Shown in pieces: positions 28,819 through 39,023 of a stretch of 64,000 nt of DNA. The position numbers and the translations under genes were made by a program. The notes below the pieces were generated by a model. It was given only the letters and a program-made list of their open reading frames with translations. It ran no database searches and was not told the origin of the DNA. Every line of letters starts with the position of its first letter. Position 1 is the stretch's first letter. Origin of the DNA: Streptococcus oralis (GTDB lineage: Bacteria; Bacillota; Bacilli; Lactobacillales; Streptococcaceae); NCBI RefSeq assembly GCF_019334565.1, contig NZ_CP079724.1, positions 703,001 through 767,000 on the forward strand, given 5' to 3'.

Positions 28819-31347
28819 GTGAAAAATAAATGGTTATTAAAATCAGTCAGCTATAGTGTTCTCGCATTCTTTCTATTACTTATTCAGTTATCGCAAGGAG
28901 TAGATGCAGATACTATCTCTGCAGGTTCGGGCAATCGTATCCATTTCATAAATACTAAAGCAAAATCTGGGAGTGACGCCATCCTTCTGGAAAGCAATGG
29001 TCACTATGCTTTGATTGATATGGGAGAAGACTATGATTTCCCTGATGGGAGTGACCCACGCTATCCAAGCCGCTGGGGAATTTCTATGAGAAATTATCAA
29101 GTATTGGAGGATCGATTGATTCGCCACTTGGATCAGATAGGTGTAAAAAAATTAGATTTTATTATAGGAACTCATGTCCATAGTGACCATATTGGTGGAG
29201 CGGACGAAATACTCAATCGATATCAAGTCGGTAAGTTTTATTTGAAAAAATATTCAGATGATCGGATCACAGCAAACTGGGGACTATGGGATAATCTTTT
29301 CAATTATGATAATGCTTTGAGAGCAGCTCAAAAACGAGGAGTTACTCTTATCCAGAATATTTCAGATGAGGATAGCCATCTAAAATTAGGTGATATGGAT
29401 ATCCAACTCTACAACTATAAGAATGAATATGATGCTGAAGGGAATCTGAAAAAAGTTCGAGATGATAACTCCAACTCCATCGTTTCAGTAGTGACTGTGG
29501 CAGGAAAGAGAATTTATCTTGGTGGAGATTTGGATAATGCCGAAGGAGCAGAAGATAAGTTAGGTCCAGTTATCGGTAAGGTTGATATGATGAAATGGAA
29601 CCACCATTATGATGCGACAATTTCAAATACGATTAATTTTCTTGAAAACTTATCACCAAAGATGATTATTCAGACAACTGGTGGAGATATTAATGTTGCT
29701 TCAACCAGAGAATACCTTCAGAAGAAAAATATTCAGGTTCTTCATGCTGCTAGCCAAACTCAAGATGCTACCGTTTTTGATATTAGCGATAAAGGATTTG
29801 CTAATGTTTCAAATACCTTCCCTGATATCCCTGTAGTTGACGAAAAATGGTATCAAGAAGATGGCTATTGGAAATATCGTTTGACTGACGGAGAAATGGC
29901 TATCGGCTGGAGAGAGATTGGCGGAGCCACTTACTTCTTTAATGGAAAAGGACAAATGCAAGCAGGTCGCTGGCTTCACCTTAACGACGACTGGGGAGAA
30001 AATGCCAAAGGGAATGATTACTATCTGAACCAAAATGGTAAAATGCAAACTGGTGGTTGGTTCAAACTAGATGACTCTTGGTATTATATCCAATCAAATG
30101 GTGCTAGACGATTTAGCGAGCTCTCTGAAATTGGAGGGAAAAAGTATCTCTTTGCGGCAGATGGCAAGATGCTAACAGGACATCAAGTCTATAATGGCAA
30201 GAAGATGTTCTTTAGCGAAAGTGGTGCACTCCAAACAGCAGGTAAGCCTTCAACTTGGCAAAAGATTGATTCAAATTGGTATTTCTATGATGAGGATGGG
30301 CTAAAGACCATCGGTAAAAAGAATATCAACGGAAGCACATACTACTTTAATCAAGAAGGTATCATGCAAACTGGCTGGGCCTTTGTTGATGGTCACTGGA
30401 ACTATTTTGCAAGTTCTGGAGCTATGAAAACCGGCTGGGTCAAGGATCAGGAAACATGGTATTATCTGGATAAAGATGGCATCATGTTAACTGGCAGACA
30501 AGATATAAATGGTGTTCGTTACTATTTGAATGCTAGTGGTGCCATGCAGACTGGCTGGAAGTGGCAAGACAATAGCTGGTACTTCTATACGAACTCAGGT
30601 GCTATGAAAACTAGTTGGTTGAAAGATAAAGAATCATGGTATTATTTGGATCCAGAAACTGGTATTATGGCTGTAGGATCTAAAGAGATTGACGGTAAGA
30701 ACTATTTCTTCAGCTCAGCAGGTACTATGCAAGTTGGATGGCAGAGGTCAAATGATTCTTGGCATTACTACGCTACGTCGGGCGCACTCCAAACTGGTTG
30801 GTTGAAAGATGGTGATGTCTGGTATTATCTTGAAGGTAAGGAAGGCGTTATGTTAGTCGGCCTCCATCAAGTAGATGGTAAGCAATATTACTTTAGCAAA
30901 TCTGGAGCCATGCAAACTGGCTGGAAATGGTTTGATAATCATTACCGTTACTTTGAATCAAATGGAGCCATGAAAACTGGTTGGATAAAAGACAAAGGTG
31001 TCTGGTATTATCTAAATCCTGAAGATGGTATCATGTTGGTTGGCCTTCATAAAGTAAATGGTGATCATTATTACTTTGATGAATCAGGAGCTATGCAGAC
31101 AGGTTGGAAACAGCTTGATGGTAATTGGTACTATTTCCAAGCTGATGGTTCTTTGTTGAAGAACGCAACAACACCTGATGGTTACAAAGTAAACGAAGAA
31201 GGAATCTGGAAACAGGCTGTTGCTGCTGTAAATAGCGATGCAGTCAAGCCAGAACAGAAACAAGAAGCTAATTCCTCTATTGTTGAACAACCTAAACAAG
31301 ATTCAAATCTAGAAGCCAACGCTTCTGAAAAGAAAGAAAAAGAATAA
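28819..31347 (+). CDS. Pce/CbpE-like choline-binding phosphorylcholine esterase
   Basis: This 842-residue secreted protein starts at GTG behind AAAGGAG. A signal peptide covers about residues 1-31. A metallo-beta-lactamase fold follows (about 40-340) with the metal motif GTHVHSDHIGG, LGGDLDN and NHHYDA, closely resembling pneumococcal Pce (CbpE), which removes phosphocholine from teichoic acid chain ends. Residues about 350-790 contain about 20 choline-binding repeats of the W-Y-Y-G-M-TGW type that anchor it to choline on the wall. A Lys/Glu/Ser-rich tail ends the protein. Pneumococcal Pce has about half as many repeats and lies elsewhere; here the gene is inside the LicD locus. Confidence 0.88.
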   Translation: MKNKWLLKSVSYSVLAFFLLLIQLSQGVDADTISAGSGNRIHFINTKAKSGSDAILLESNGHYALIDMGEDYDFPDGSDPRYPSRWGISMRNYQVLEDRLIRHLDQIGVKKLDFIIGTHVHSDHIGGADEILNRYQVGKFYLKKYSDDRITANWGLWDNLFNYDNALRAAQKRGVTLIQNISDEDSHLKLGDMDIQLYNYKNEYDAEGNLKKVRDDNSNSIVSVVTVAGKRIYLGGDLDNAEGAEDKLGPVIGKVDMMKWNHHYDATISNTINFLENLSPKMIIQTTGGDINVASTREYLQKKNIQVLHAASQTQDATVFDISDKGFANVSNTFPDIPVVDEKWYQEDGYWKYRLTDGEMAIGWREIGGATYFFNGKGQMQAGRWLHLNDDWGENAKGNDYYLNQNGKMQTGGWFKLDDSWYYIQSNGARRFSELSEIGGKKYLFAADGKMLTGHQVYNGKKMFFSESGALQTAGKPSTWQKIDSNWYFYDEDGLKTIGKKNINGSTYYFNQEGIMQTGWAFVDGHWNYFASSGAMKTGWVKDQETWYYLDKDGIMLTGRQDINGVRYYLNASGAMQTGWKWQDNSWYFYTNSGAMKTSWLKDKESWYYLDPETGIMAVGSKEIDGKNYFFSSAGTMQVGWQRSNDSWHYYATSGALQTGWLKDGDVWYYLEGKEGVMLVGLHQVDGKQYYFSKSGAMQTGWKWFDNHYRYFESNGAMKTGWIKDKGVWYYLNPEDGIMLVGLHKVNGDHYYFDESGAMQTGWKQLDGNWYYFQADGSLLKNATTPDGYKVNEEGIWKQAVAAVNSDAVKPEQKQEANSSIVEQPKQDSNLEANASEKKEKE
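29880..31170 (+). repeat. Tandem choline-binding repeat region
   Basis: About 20 imperfect 60-66 bp units encode the choline-binding repeats. I counted unit starts such as MQTGW, MKTGW, MLVGL and LQTGW. Adjacent units alternate between two types, suggesting a two-unit block has been duplicated several times. Confidence 0.85.
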
Positions 31348-31352
31348 AGAAG

Positions 31353-31396
31353 AAATCCCCTACTGGCAACTAATTTATCAGTAGGGGATTTTTTTA
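31353..31396. terminator. Bidirectional terminator between convergent genes
   Basis: AAATCCCCTACTG and CAGTAGGGGATTT pair perfectly and are followed by T on the plus strand, with A-rich flank for the minus strand. It serves both the choline-binding protein and the flippase gene. Confidence 0.9.
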
Positions 31397-32872
31397 ATTT
31401 CGTTTTAATTTAGCAAGTACAAGGTTCAGTGCATAGTGGAGTGTTTTGTCTTTGGTAATAAAGAGGGTCAAGAGGTAATAGATACCACAAGTTGCTACGG
31501 TAGACAGAACCATGAGAATCATATTGAAGTTTACTGTGTAGGAATTGATTTGGAAAATCATCTTGAAAATATAGAAGATTGGGATAAAACCAAGGGATAT
31601 AATGCTATAACGTGTTAAGGTTATAAAAATTTCTTTTAAACTAATCAGTTGGTGTTTCTTGATAAAATGAATTTCAAGTAAAACAACGATAGTTTCTGCG
31701 ATAATGGTCGTAGCGATGTAATACTCAGGTGCAAAAATATTATTGAAATACAAGATGCTATTTAATAGTATATTGGCACCACCACCAAGGAAGTAGAAGG
31801 CAGTTAAGCGATTTTCATGGTCGTTGATAAAGATAATCTGTTTACCAAGAATCAACTCTATAGCCCAGATGATGGTACGAAAAGCGAAGACGCTAGTTAC
31901 GATACCCGCTTCAAGATATTTTTCAGATGAATAAATAACAGTTGCGTACCGTCCCAATATCATAATCCCGATACTAGTTGGAACCATAAGGAAATAGAAT
32001 AAGGATGCCGCTTGATTCACGAGATAATTATAGGACTTGTAATCCTTTTTACCGAGATAGTAGCCAAGGCGTGGAATACTGACGTTGATAGCTCCACTCA
32101 AGACACTGGCAATCAACATGACGATACTATAGGCAATTGTATAATAAGAAATGTAGTTTTCATCTGGTCCCTTGGTGATAAACATTCTATCTAGCAAGGT
32201 ATAAAGCATATTAGCATTTGCTAAGAGAAGCATAGTGAAGAGCGGTTTAGAAGCTTTAGCTAATTCGACGAAACCAATCTTAACAAAAGAAACTTCTCTC
32301 TTAATCCAAAGAAAACTGAGCAGGTAGTTGAGGATAGTGGTCGCTGTCATAACGATAGCATAAGGAACAATATCATCTGCCGTTTTAACAAAGGCGAAGA
32401 TAGCGACCAGCATGGTAATTCGAATAATTAACGTTTTGTAGAGGATGAAGGCATAGTTTTCATAAGCCTCGTTCATCCATTCGATATTGAGAAATTGGAA
32501 GAGTGCTTGGGCTCCTAGGATGTAGTAGAGAACTTTCAGATTCTCAATGTTGGTGTCAAAGAAGATAATGAGGAAGTAGATACCAGTGGTCAGGAGGGAA
32601 GTGAAAACCGAGATATAAAACAACTTAGAAAAGACGTAGTTGATTTTATTCTTGTCATCCTTGACCTTACTAATAGCTCGAATCCCGTAGTTGTATATTC
32701 CAAAGGCAGCTAGTGGAATAACGAAACTTGCCCAGGTATTGGCTGTATTGAAATAACCGTAATTGGATTTGCTGAGAATCCGCGTCAGATAAGGATTGGT
32801 TATCAGTGGAAAAACGATATTGAGAATATTGACCAGCAAGCTGGCCAAGGCATTTACTTTTATATTTTTCAT
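31394..32872 (-). CDS. Polysaccharide/teichoic acid flippase (MATE/PST superfamily)
   Basis: The 492-residue protein has about 12-14 membrane helices and the PST/Wzx N terminus LVNILNIVFPLITNPYLTRI. Such flippases move lipid-linked repeat units from the inner to the outer membrane face. It is convergent with the LicD locus and shares its terminator, so it is a plausible partner for the polymerase fusion; TacF-type teichoic-acid flippases are the functional comparison. Substrate is not readable from sequence. An extended -10 promoter on the minus strand lies at 32917-32909. Confidence 0.85.
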   Translation of the reverse strand: MKNIKVNALASLLVNILNIVFPLITNPYLTRILSKSNYGYFNTANTWASFVIPLAAFGIYNYGIRAISKVKDDKNKINYVFSKLFYISVFTSLLTTGIYFLIIFFDTNIENLKVLYYILGAQALFQFLNIEWMNEAYENYAFILYKTLIIRITMLVAIFAFVKTADDIVPYAIVMTATTILNYLLSFLWIKREVSFVKIGFVELAKASKPLFTMLLLANANMLYTLLDRMFITKGPDENYISYYTIAYSIVMLIASVLSGAINVSIPRLGYYLGKKDYKSYNYLVNQAASLFYFLMVPTSIGIMILGRYATVIYSSEKYLEAGIVTSVFAFRTIIWAIELILGKQIIFINDHENRLTAFYFLGGGANILLNSILYFNNIFAPEYYIATTIIAETIVVLLEIHFIKKHQLISLKEIFITLTRYSIISLGFIPIFYIFKMIFQINSYTVNFNMILMVLSTVATCGIYYLLTLFITKDKTLHYALNLVLAKLKRN

Positions 32873-32908
32873 TGAACTTTCTTTCTTAAATCTAAAATCA
32901 TATCTAGT

Positions 32909-32917
32909 ATTATATCA
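32909..32917 (-). promoter_or_regulatory. Extended -10 promoter of the flippase gene
   Basis: On the minus strand TG-A-TATAAT lies about 37 bases before the flippase ATG. It is back-to-back with the mecA promoter. Confidence 0.6.
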
Positions 32918-32935
32918 CATTCTCGCTTCATTCTT

Positions 32936-32964
32936 TTGATAAAATCGTAAAAATCTAGTATAAT
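32936..32964 (+). promoter_or_regulatory. Promoter of mecA
   Basis: TTGATA (32936-32941) and TATAAT (32959-32964) have a 17-base spacer, 30 bases before the mecA start. Confidence 0.8.
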
Positions 32965-32994
32965 AGATAGACTGAAAGTATGAGGTTACTAGAT

Positions 32995-33735
32995 ATGAAG
33001 ATGAAACAAATTAGTGATACAACACTGAAAATCACGATGACTTTAGATGATTTGATGGATAGAGGAATGGAGATTGCAGACTTTCTCGTTCCTCAGGAAA
33101 AAACCGAAGAGTTTTTCTATGCTATTTTAGATGAGTTAGAGATGCCAGACAATTTCTTGGATAGTGGTATGCTGAGTTTCCGCGTGACGCCAAAACCTGA
33201 TAAGGTGGACGTCTTTGTGACCAAATCCAAGATTGACCAAACTCTGGATTTTGAAGATTTGGCGGATCTACCAGACATGGAAGAATTAGCCCAAATGTCG
33301 CCAGATGAATTTCTCAAAACCTTGGAAAAGAGTATTGCAGATAAAACCAAGGACGATATTGAGGCCATCCAATCTCTAGAGCAGGTCGAAGCAAAGGAAG
33401 AAGAGCAAGAGCAGGCAGACAAGGAGACTGAGAGTAAGAAAGAACCTTATATCTACTATATCCTGCGCTTTGCAAGCCTTGCTGACTTAGTTGCTTTTGC
33501 AAAGACGGTTAACTACCAGATGGAAACATCTGAACTCTATAAGATGAATGGACACTATTATTTGACAATCTTAGTCGATGTGGAAAATCATCCAAGTCCA
33601 TATCCGGCTTGGCTCTTGGCTCGTATGCGTGAGTTTGCAGACGACAGTGACATCAGTCGTTCAGTCTTGCAAGAGTATGGGCAAATATTGATTAACCATG
33701 ACGCAGTTCTCGGTCTGCAAAAGATTCGTTCATAA
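32995..33735 (+). CDS. mecA: Adaptor protein MecA
   Basis: MecA is the ClpC adaptor that delivers ComX/ComW-type competence factors for proteolysis in streptococci. The 246 residues start MKMKQISDTTLKITM, with the N-terminal recognition domain, a long acidic linker rich in Glu (about 120-150) and the C-terminal ClpC-binding domain. ATG 32995 follows TATGAGG; the ATG at 32980 is part of that site and was rejected, giving the length I know from pneumococcus. It has its own promoter and terminator. Confidence 0.93.
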   Translation: MKMKQISDTTLKITMTLDDLMDRGMEIADFLVPQEKTEEFFYAILDELEMPDNFLDSGMLSFRVTPKPDKVDVFVTKSKIDQTLDFEDLADLPDMEELAQMSPDEFLKTLEKSIADKTKDDIEAIQSLEQVEAKEEEQEQADKETESKKEPYIYYILRFASLADLVAFAKTVNYQMETSELYKMNGHYYLTILVDVENHPSPYPAWLLARMREFADDSDISRSVLQEYGQILINHDAVLGLQKIRS

Positions 33736-33767
33736 TTTTTAAAATCAATTTTCATTTATCAGGAAAG

Positions 33768-33790
33768 ACGAATCTTGGGATTCGTTTTTT
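33768..33790 (+). terminator. Terminator of mecA
   Basis: ACGAATC and GATTCGT with a TTGG loop, followed by TTTTT. Confidence 0.8.
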
Positions 33791-33842
33791 CTTTTCTAGA
33801 CCGAAATAGTGATTTACTATAATAGGAATTTTCATAAAATTC

Positions 33843-33851
33843 TGTTATAAT
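33843..33851 (+). promoter_or_regulatory. Extended -10 promoter of hom-thrB
   Basis: TG-T-TATAAT (TATAAT at 33846-33851) lies 32 bases before hom. Another TATAAT at 33818-33823 could be a second start. Confidence 0.6.
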
Positions 33852-33882
33852 GGCTATATCAGAAAATTTCTAGGAGACAAAC

Positions 33883-35169
33883 ATGACAGTTAAAATTGCT
33901 TTACTCGGATTTGGTACCGTTGCAAGTGGCGTGCCTTTCCTCCTAAAGGAAAATGGAGAAAAAATCGTTCAGTCAGCTCATTCAGAGATTGAAGTAGCCA
34001 AGGTATTGGTCAAGGATGAAGATGAAAAGAACCGCTTGCTTGCAGCAGGAAATGACTTTAACTTTGTAACCAATGTAGACGATATTTTAGCAGACAAAGA
34101 TGTTACCATTGTAGTGGAATTGATGGGGCGTATCGAACCAGCTAAAACCTTTATCACTCGTGCCTTGGAAGCTGGGAAACACGTTGTTACTGCTAATAAG
34201 GACCTTTTGGCTGTCCATGGAGCAGAATTGCTAGAAATCGCTAAAGAGCATAACGTAGCACTTTACTACGAAGCAGCAGTAGCTGGTGGGATTCCAATTC
34301 TTCGTACTTTGGCAAATTCGTTGGCTTCTGACAAAATTACGCGCGTTCTTGGCGTTGTTAATGGAACTTCCAACTTCATGATGACCAAGATGGTGGAAGA
34401 AGGCTGGTCTTACGATGATGCTCTGGCTGAAGCTCAAAGACTTGGATTTGCAGAAAGCGACCCTACAAATGACGTGGATGGGATTGACGCAGCCTACAAG
34501 ATGGTGATTTTGAGCCAGTTTGCTTTTGGTATGAAGGTTGCCTTTGACGATGTAGCCCACAAGGGAATCCGCAACATCACGCCAGAAGACGTAGCTGTAG
34601 CCCAAGACTTGGGCTATGTAGTGAAATTGGTTGGTTCTATCGAGGAAACTCCTTCAGGCATTGCTGCAGAAGTGACTCCAACCTTCCTACCTAAAGCACA
34701 TCCACTTGCCAGTGTGAATGGGGTAATGAACGCTGTTTTTGTAGAATCTATCGGTATCGGTGAATCGATGTACTACGGACCAGGTGCTGGTCAAAAACCA
34801 ACTGCAACAAGTGTTGTAGCGGACATTGTCCGTATCGTTCGTCGTTTGAATGATGGTACCATTGGCAAAGACTTCAACGAATATAGCCGTGACTTGGTCT
34901 TGGCAAATCCAGAAGATGTTAAAGCAAACTACTATTTCTCAATCTTGGCTCCAGACTCAAAAGGGCAGGTCTTGAAATTGGCTGAGATTTTCAACGCTCA
35001 AGATATTTCCTTCAAGCAAATCCTCCAAGATGGTAAAGAGGGTGACAAGGCGCGTGTCGTCATTATTACACATAAGATCAATAAAGCACAACTTGAGAAT
35101 GTTTCAGCTGAGTTGGCCAAAGCTTCAGAATTTGACCTCTTGAATACCTTCAAGGTGTTAGGAGAATAG
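33883..35169 (+). CDS. hom: Homoserine dehydrogenase
   Basis: Hom reduces aspartate semialdehyde to homoserine for threonine and methionine. The 428 residues contain the NAD(P) loop [12 protein letters not shown], the substrate-binding [13 protein letters not shown], and [11 protein letters not shown]. The C-terminal about 80 residues ([18 protein letters not shown]) form an ACT domain, expected to mediate feedback control. It is followed at once by thrB, with a 1-base gap. Confidence 0.95.
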   Translation: MTVKIALLGFGTVASGVPFLLKENGEKIVQSAHSEIEVAKVLVKDEDEKNRLLAAGNDFNFVTNVDDILADKDVTIVVELMGRIEPAKTFITRALEAGKHVVTANKDLLAVHGAELLEIAKEHNVALYYEAAVAGGIPILRTLANSLASDKITRVLGVVNGTSNFMMTKMVEEGWSYDDALAEAQRLGFAESDPTNDVDGIDAAYKMVILSQFAFGMKVAFDDVAHKGIRNITPEDVAVAQDLGYVVKLVGSIEETPSGIAAEVTPTFLPKAHPLASVNGVMNAVFVESIGIGESMYYGPGAGQKPTATSVVADIVRIVRRLNDGTIGKDFNEYSRDLVLANPEDVKANYYFSILAPDSKGQVLKLAEIFNAQDISFKQILQDGKEGDKARVVIITHKINKAQLENVSAELAKASEFDLLNTFKVLGE

Positions 35170-35170
35170 G

Positions 35171-36040
35171 ATGAAGATTATTGTACCTGCAACCAGTGCC
35201 AATATTGGGCCAGGTTTTGATTCGGTCGGTGTAGCTGTAACCAAGTATCTTCAAATTGAGGTCTGTGAAGAACGGGATGAGTGGTTGATTGAACATCAGA
35301 TTGGTAAATGGATTCCCCATGACGAGCGTAATCTTTTGCTTAAGATTGCCTTGCAAATTGCGCCTGACTTGCAACCGAGACGTTTGAAAATGACCAGCGA
35401 TGTTCCCTTGGCGCGTGGTTTGGGTTCTTCTAGCTCTGTTATCGTTGCTGGGATTGAACTGGCTAACCAACTGGGCAATCTCAACTTATCTAACCACGAC
35501 AAATTGCAGTTGGCTACCAAGATTGAAGGGCATCCTGACAATGTGGCTCCAGCTATCTATGGAAATCTTGTTATTGCGAGTTCCGTTGAAGGTCAAGTCT
35601 CTGCTATCGTAGCAGACTTCCCAGAATGTGATTTTCTAGCTTACATTCCTAACTATGAATTGCGCACTCGCGACAGTCGTGGTGTCTTACCTAAGAAATT
35701 GTCCTACAAGGAAGCTGTTGCAGCTAGTTCAATTGCCAATGTGGCGGTTGCAGCCTTGTTAGCAGGAGACATGGTGACAGCTGGACAAGCAATCGAGGGG
35801 GACCTCTTCCACGAGCGCTATCGTCAAAGTCTGGTCCGTGAATTTGCGACGATTAAGCAAGTAGCCAAAGAGAATGGTGCCTATGCGACCTATCTCTCTG
35901 GAGCAGGGCCGACAGTTATGGTCTTGGCTTCTCATGACAAGATGCCGGCGATTAAGGCAGAATTGCAAAAGCAGTCTTTCAAAGGCAAACTTCATGACTT
36001 GAAAGTGGATACCCAAGGTGTCCGTGTCGAAACAAAGTAA
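35171..36040 (+). CDS. thrB: Homoserine kinase
   Basis: ThrB phosphorylates homoserine on the way to threonine. The 289-residue GHMP kinase has [15 protein letters not shown] near the N terminus, the ATP loop [16 protein letters not shown], and the C-terminal [13 protein letters not shown]. It is one base from hom, so the pair is an operon; threonine synthase is elsewhere. A terminator follows. Confidence 0.95.
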   Translation: MKIIVPATSANIGPGFDSVGVAVTKYLQIEVCEERDEWLIEHQIGKWIPHDERNLLLKIALQIAPDLQPRRLKMTSDVPLARGLGSSSSVIVAGIELANQLGNLNLSNHDKLQLATKIEGHPDNVAPAIYGNLVIASSVEGQVSAIVADFPECDFLAYIPNYELRTRDSRGVLPKKLSYKEAVAASSIANVAVAALLAGDMVTAGQAIEGDLFHERYRQSLVREFATIKQVAKENGAYATYLSGAGPTVMVLASHDKMPAIKAELQKQSFKGKLHDLKVDTQGVRVETK

Positions 36041-36049
36041 AGAAATAGA

Positions 36050-36097
36050 GGATAGGATGGGGAAAGTCTCGACTAGGGGGCTTCCTATCCTTTTTTT
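36050..36097 (+). terminator. Terminator after thrB
   Basis: GGATAGGA and TCCTATCC with a 25-base loop, followed by TTTTTTT. Confidence 0.75.
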
Positions 36098-36108
36098 GAA
36101 AAGAAGTT

Positions 36109-36270
36109 TATACTCAATGAAAATCAAAGAGCAAACTAGGAAGCTAGCCGCAGGCTGCTCAAAACAGTGTTTTGAGGTTGTGGATAGAACTGACGAAGTT
36201 AGCTCAAAATACTGTTTTGAGGTTGCAGATGTAAGCTGACGTGGTTTGAAGAGATTTTCGAAGAGTATTA
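36109..36270 (-). repeat. BOX element
   Basis: Read on the minus strand it begins ACTCTTCGAAAATCTCTTC, the boxA start, and ends TGATTTTCATTGAGTATA, the boxC end. Internally it has two copies of the CCTCAAAACA-GTTTTGAG hairpin. This is the dispersed BOX repeat of pneumococcus and relatives. The inner boxA sequence seems shortened. It lies in the gap between thrB and msrAB. Confidence 0.85.
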
Positions 36271-36299
36271 GTTAAAAACTTGATAAAGGAGAAATAAAG

Positions 36300-37238
36300 A
36301 TGGCAGAAATTTATCTAGCAGGTGGTTGTTTTTGGGGCCTAGAGGAGTATTTTTCACGTATTTCTGGAGTGCTGGCAACCAGTGTCGGCTACGCTAATGG
36401 TCAAGTCGAAACGACCAATTACCAGCTACTCAAGGAAACAGACCATGCAGAGACTGTTCAAGTGATTTATGATGAGAAAGTAGTGTCACTCAGAGAGATT
36501 TTGCTTTATTATTTCCGTGTTATTGATCCCTTGTCTATTAACCAGCAGGGGAATGACCGTGGTCGCCAATATCGTACTGGTATTTATTACCAAGATGAAG
36601 CAGACTTGCCAGCTATCTACACAGTGGTGCAGGAGCAGGAACGCATGCTTGGTCGAAAGATTGCAGTAGAAGTGGAGAAACTTCGCCACTACATTTTGGC
36701 TGAAGACTACCACCAAGACTATCTCAAGAAAAATCCTTCCGGTTATTGTCATATCGATGTGACGGATGCTGATAAGCCATTGATTGACGCCTCTAACTAT
36801 GAAAAGCCTAGTCAAGAGGTGTTAAAGGAAAGCTTAACTGAAGAGTCCTATCGTGTTACGCAAGAAGCTGCTACAGAGGCTCCATTTAGTAATGCTTATG
36901 ACCAAACTTTTGAAGAGGGGATTTATGTAGACATCACGACAGGGGAGCCACTCTTTTTTGCTAAGGATAAGTTTGCCTCAGGTTGTGGTTGGCCAAGTTT
37001 TAGTCGTCCGATTTCTAAGGAGTTGATTCACTATTACAAGGACCTGAGCCATGGAATGGAGCGAATCGAGGTTCGTTCTCGCTCAGGCAATGCTCACTTG
37101 GGTCATGTTTTCACAGATGGACCTCAGGAGTTAGGTGGCCTCCGTTACTGTATTAATTCTGCTTCCTTACGCTTTATAGCCAAGGATGAGATGGAAAAAG
37201 CAGGATATGGCTATCTATTACCTTACTTAAACAAATAA
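36300..37238 (+). CDS. msrAB: Bifunctional methionine sulfoxide reductase MsrA/MsrB
   Basis: The 312 residues fuse MsrA (N-terminal, catalytic Cys in [12 protein letters not shown] at about 9) to MsrB (C-terminal, catalytic Cys in [11 protein letters not shown]). It repairs both S and R methionine sulfoxide. There is no signal peptide, so it is the cytoplasmic type, like pneumococcal MsrAB1. The MsrB part has SGCGWPSF with a second Cys for recycling, but I do not see the two CxxC zinc knuckles. It follows a BOX element and AAAGGAGAAATAAAG. Confidence 0.93.
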   Translation: MAEIYLAGGCFWGLEEYFSRISGVLATSVGYANGQVETTNYQLLKETDHAETVQVIYDEKVVSLREILLYYFRVIDPLSINQQGNDRGRQYRTGIYYQDEADLPAIYTVVQEQERMLGRKIAVEVEKLRHYILAEDYHQDYLKKNPSGYCHIDVTDADKPLIDASNYEKPSQEVLKESLTEESYRVTQEAATEAPFSNAYDQTFEEGIYVDITTGEPLFFAKDKFASGCGWPSFSRPISKELIHYYKDLSHGMERIEVRSRSGNAHLGHVFTDGPQELGGLRYCINSASLRFIAKDEMEKAGYGYLLPYLNK

Positions 37239-37297
37239 AACTGAGAGGGTGGGGCTTCCCACTTTCTTCATTTCTAGAATATGAATAGAAGGGATCT

Positions 37298-39022
37298 ATG
37301 AAACACTTACTATCTTACTTCAAATCCTATATCAAAGAATCCATTTTAGCTCCCTTGTTCAAGCTACTTGAAGCTGTTTTTGAACTCTTGGTTCCCATGG
37401 TGATTGCTGGGATTGTTGACCAGTCCTTGCCCCAGAGAGATCAAGGGCATCTCTGGATGCAGATTGGCCTGCTCCTTATCTTTGCAGTGATTGGTGTTTT
37501 AGTGGCCTTGGTAGCCCAGTTTTACTCAGCTAAGGCTGCGGTGGGTTTTGCCAAAGAACTGACAGACGACCTTTATCGTCATATTCTTTCCTTACCCAAG
37601 GACAGCAGAGATCGTTTGACAACTTCTAGCTTGGTGACTCGCTTGACTTCGGATACCTACCAGATACAGACTGGTATCAATCAATTCCTGCGCCTCTTTT
37701 TGAGAGCGCCTATTATCGTTTTTGGAGCCATTTTTATGGCCTATAGAATCTCAGCTGAGCTGACTTTCTGGTTCTTAGTTATGGTTGTCATTTTGACGAT
37801 TGTCATTGTCGGCCTATCTCGGCTGGTCAATCCTCTCTACAGCAGTCTCAGAAAGAAAACGGACCAGCTGGTTCAGGAAACGCGCCAGCAATTGCAAGGG
37901 ATGCGAGTTATTCGTGCTTTTGGTCAGGAAAAACGAGAGTTACAGATTTTTCAAACCCTTAACCAAATTTATGCCAGATTGCAAGAAAAGACAGGTTTCT
38001 GGTCAAGTTTGTTAACACCTCTGACCTATCTGATTGTTAATGGAACTCTCCTCGTCATTATCTGGCAGGGATATATTTCAATTCAAGGAGGTTTACTCAG
38101 TCAAGGTGCCCTGATTGCTCTTATCAACTACCTCTTGCAGATCTTGGTGGAATTGGTTAAGCTAGCTATGCTGATCAATTCCCTCAACCAATCCTATATC
38201 TCAGCCAAGCGAATTGAGGAAGTTTTTACCGAAGCTCCAGAAGATACTTTTTCAGAATTAGAACAAAAACAAGCTACCGGTGATCGGGTTTTGCAAGTCA
38301 AAGAATTAACCTTTACCTATCCCGATGCGGCTCAAGCTTCTCTGAGAGACATTTCCTTTAATATGACTCAAGGGCAAATCCTTGGTATCATTGGGGGAAC
38401 GGGTTCTGGTAAGTCAAGCTTGGTGCAAGTCTTACTTGGTCTTTATCCAGCAGACAAGGGTAGCATTGACCTTTATCGAAATGGACGTAGTCCTCTTAAT
38501 CTTGAGCAGTGGCGGTCTTGGATTGCCTATGTTCCCCAAAAGGTCGAACTTTTTAAAGGAACTATTCGTTCTAACTTGACTCTAGGTTTAAATCAAGAAG
38601 TGTCTGACCAGCAACTCTGGCAGGCCTTGGAGATTGCGCAAGCTAAGGATTTTGTCAGTGAAAAGGAAGGACTTTTGGATGCCCTAGTTGAGGCAGGAGG
38701 TCGAAATTTCTCAGGCGGACAAAAACAAAGGCTATCTATTACCCGAGCAGTCTTGCGCCAAGCTCCATTTCTCATCTTAGATGATGCGACCTCGGCCCTC
38801 GACACCATTACCGAGTCCAAGCTCTTGAAAGCTATTAGAGAAAATCTGCCAAATACGAGCTTAATCTTGATTTCTCAACGGACTTCGACACTTCAGATGG
38901 CTGACCAGATTCTCCTCTTGGAAAAAGGTGAGTTACTAGCTGTTGGCAAGCACGAGGAATTGATGAAGACTAGCCAAGTCTATCGCGAAATCAATGCATC
39001 CCAACATGGAAAGGAGGACTAG
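37298..39022 (+). CDS. ABC exporter half-transporter with degenerate nucleotide site
   Basis: The 574 residues have six membrane helices (about 1-320) and an ABC domain. Walker A is GGTGSGKSS and the signature FSGGQKQR is normal, but Walker B ends FLILDDATSALD, with Asp in place of the catalytic Glu, and the H-loop reads ISQRTST, with Gln in place of His. These changes are typical of the regulatory half of heterodimeric type IV exporters such as LmrC or TM287. The next gene supplies the partner. Substrate is unknown; drug or peptide export is only a family-level guess. Confidence 0.88.
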   Translation: MKHLLSYFKSYIKESILAPLFKLLEAVFELLVPMVIAGIVDQSLPQRDQGHLWMQIGLLLIFAVIGVLVALVAQFYSAKAAVGFAKELTDDLYRHILSLPKDSRDRLTTSSLVTRLTSDTYQIQTGINQFLRLFLRAPIIVFGAIFMAYRISAELTFWFLVMVVILTIVIVGLSRLVNPLYSSLRKKTDQLVQETRQQLQGMRVIRAFGQEKRELQIFQTLNQIYARLQEKTGFWSSLLTPLTYLIVNGTLLVIIWQGYISIQGGLLSQGALIALINYLLQILVELVKLAMLINSLNQSYISAKRIEEVFTEAPEDTFSELEQKQATGDRVLQVKELTFTYPDAAQASLRDISFNMTQGQILGIIGGTGSGKSSLVQVLLGLYPADKGSIDLYRNGRSPLNLEQWRSWIAYVPQKVELFKGTIRSNLTLGLNQEVSDQQLWQALEIAQAKDFVSEKEGLLDALVEAGGRNFSGGQKQRLSITRAVLRQAPFLILDDATSALDTITESKLLKAIRENLPNTSLILISQRTSTLQMADQILLLEKGELLAVGKHEELMKTSQVYREINASQHGKED

Positions 39023-39023
39023 C

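Noticed and set aside
29880-31170. Regularly spaced repeats that might look like a CRISPR array
   Set aside because: They are in-frame coding repeats of about 60-66 bp for choline-binding modules, with no constant repeat and unique spacer pattern.
36018-36239. A 73-codon open frame after thrB
   Set aside because: It overlaps the thrB end, passes through the terminator and consists mainly of the BOX repeat; it is not a gene.
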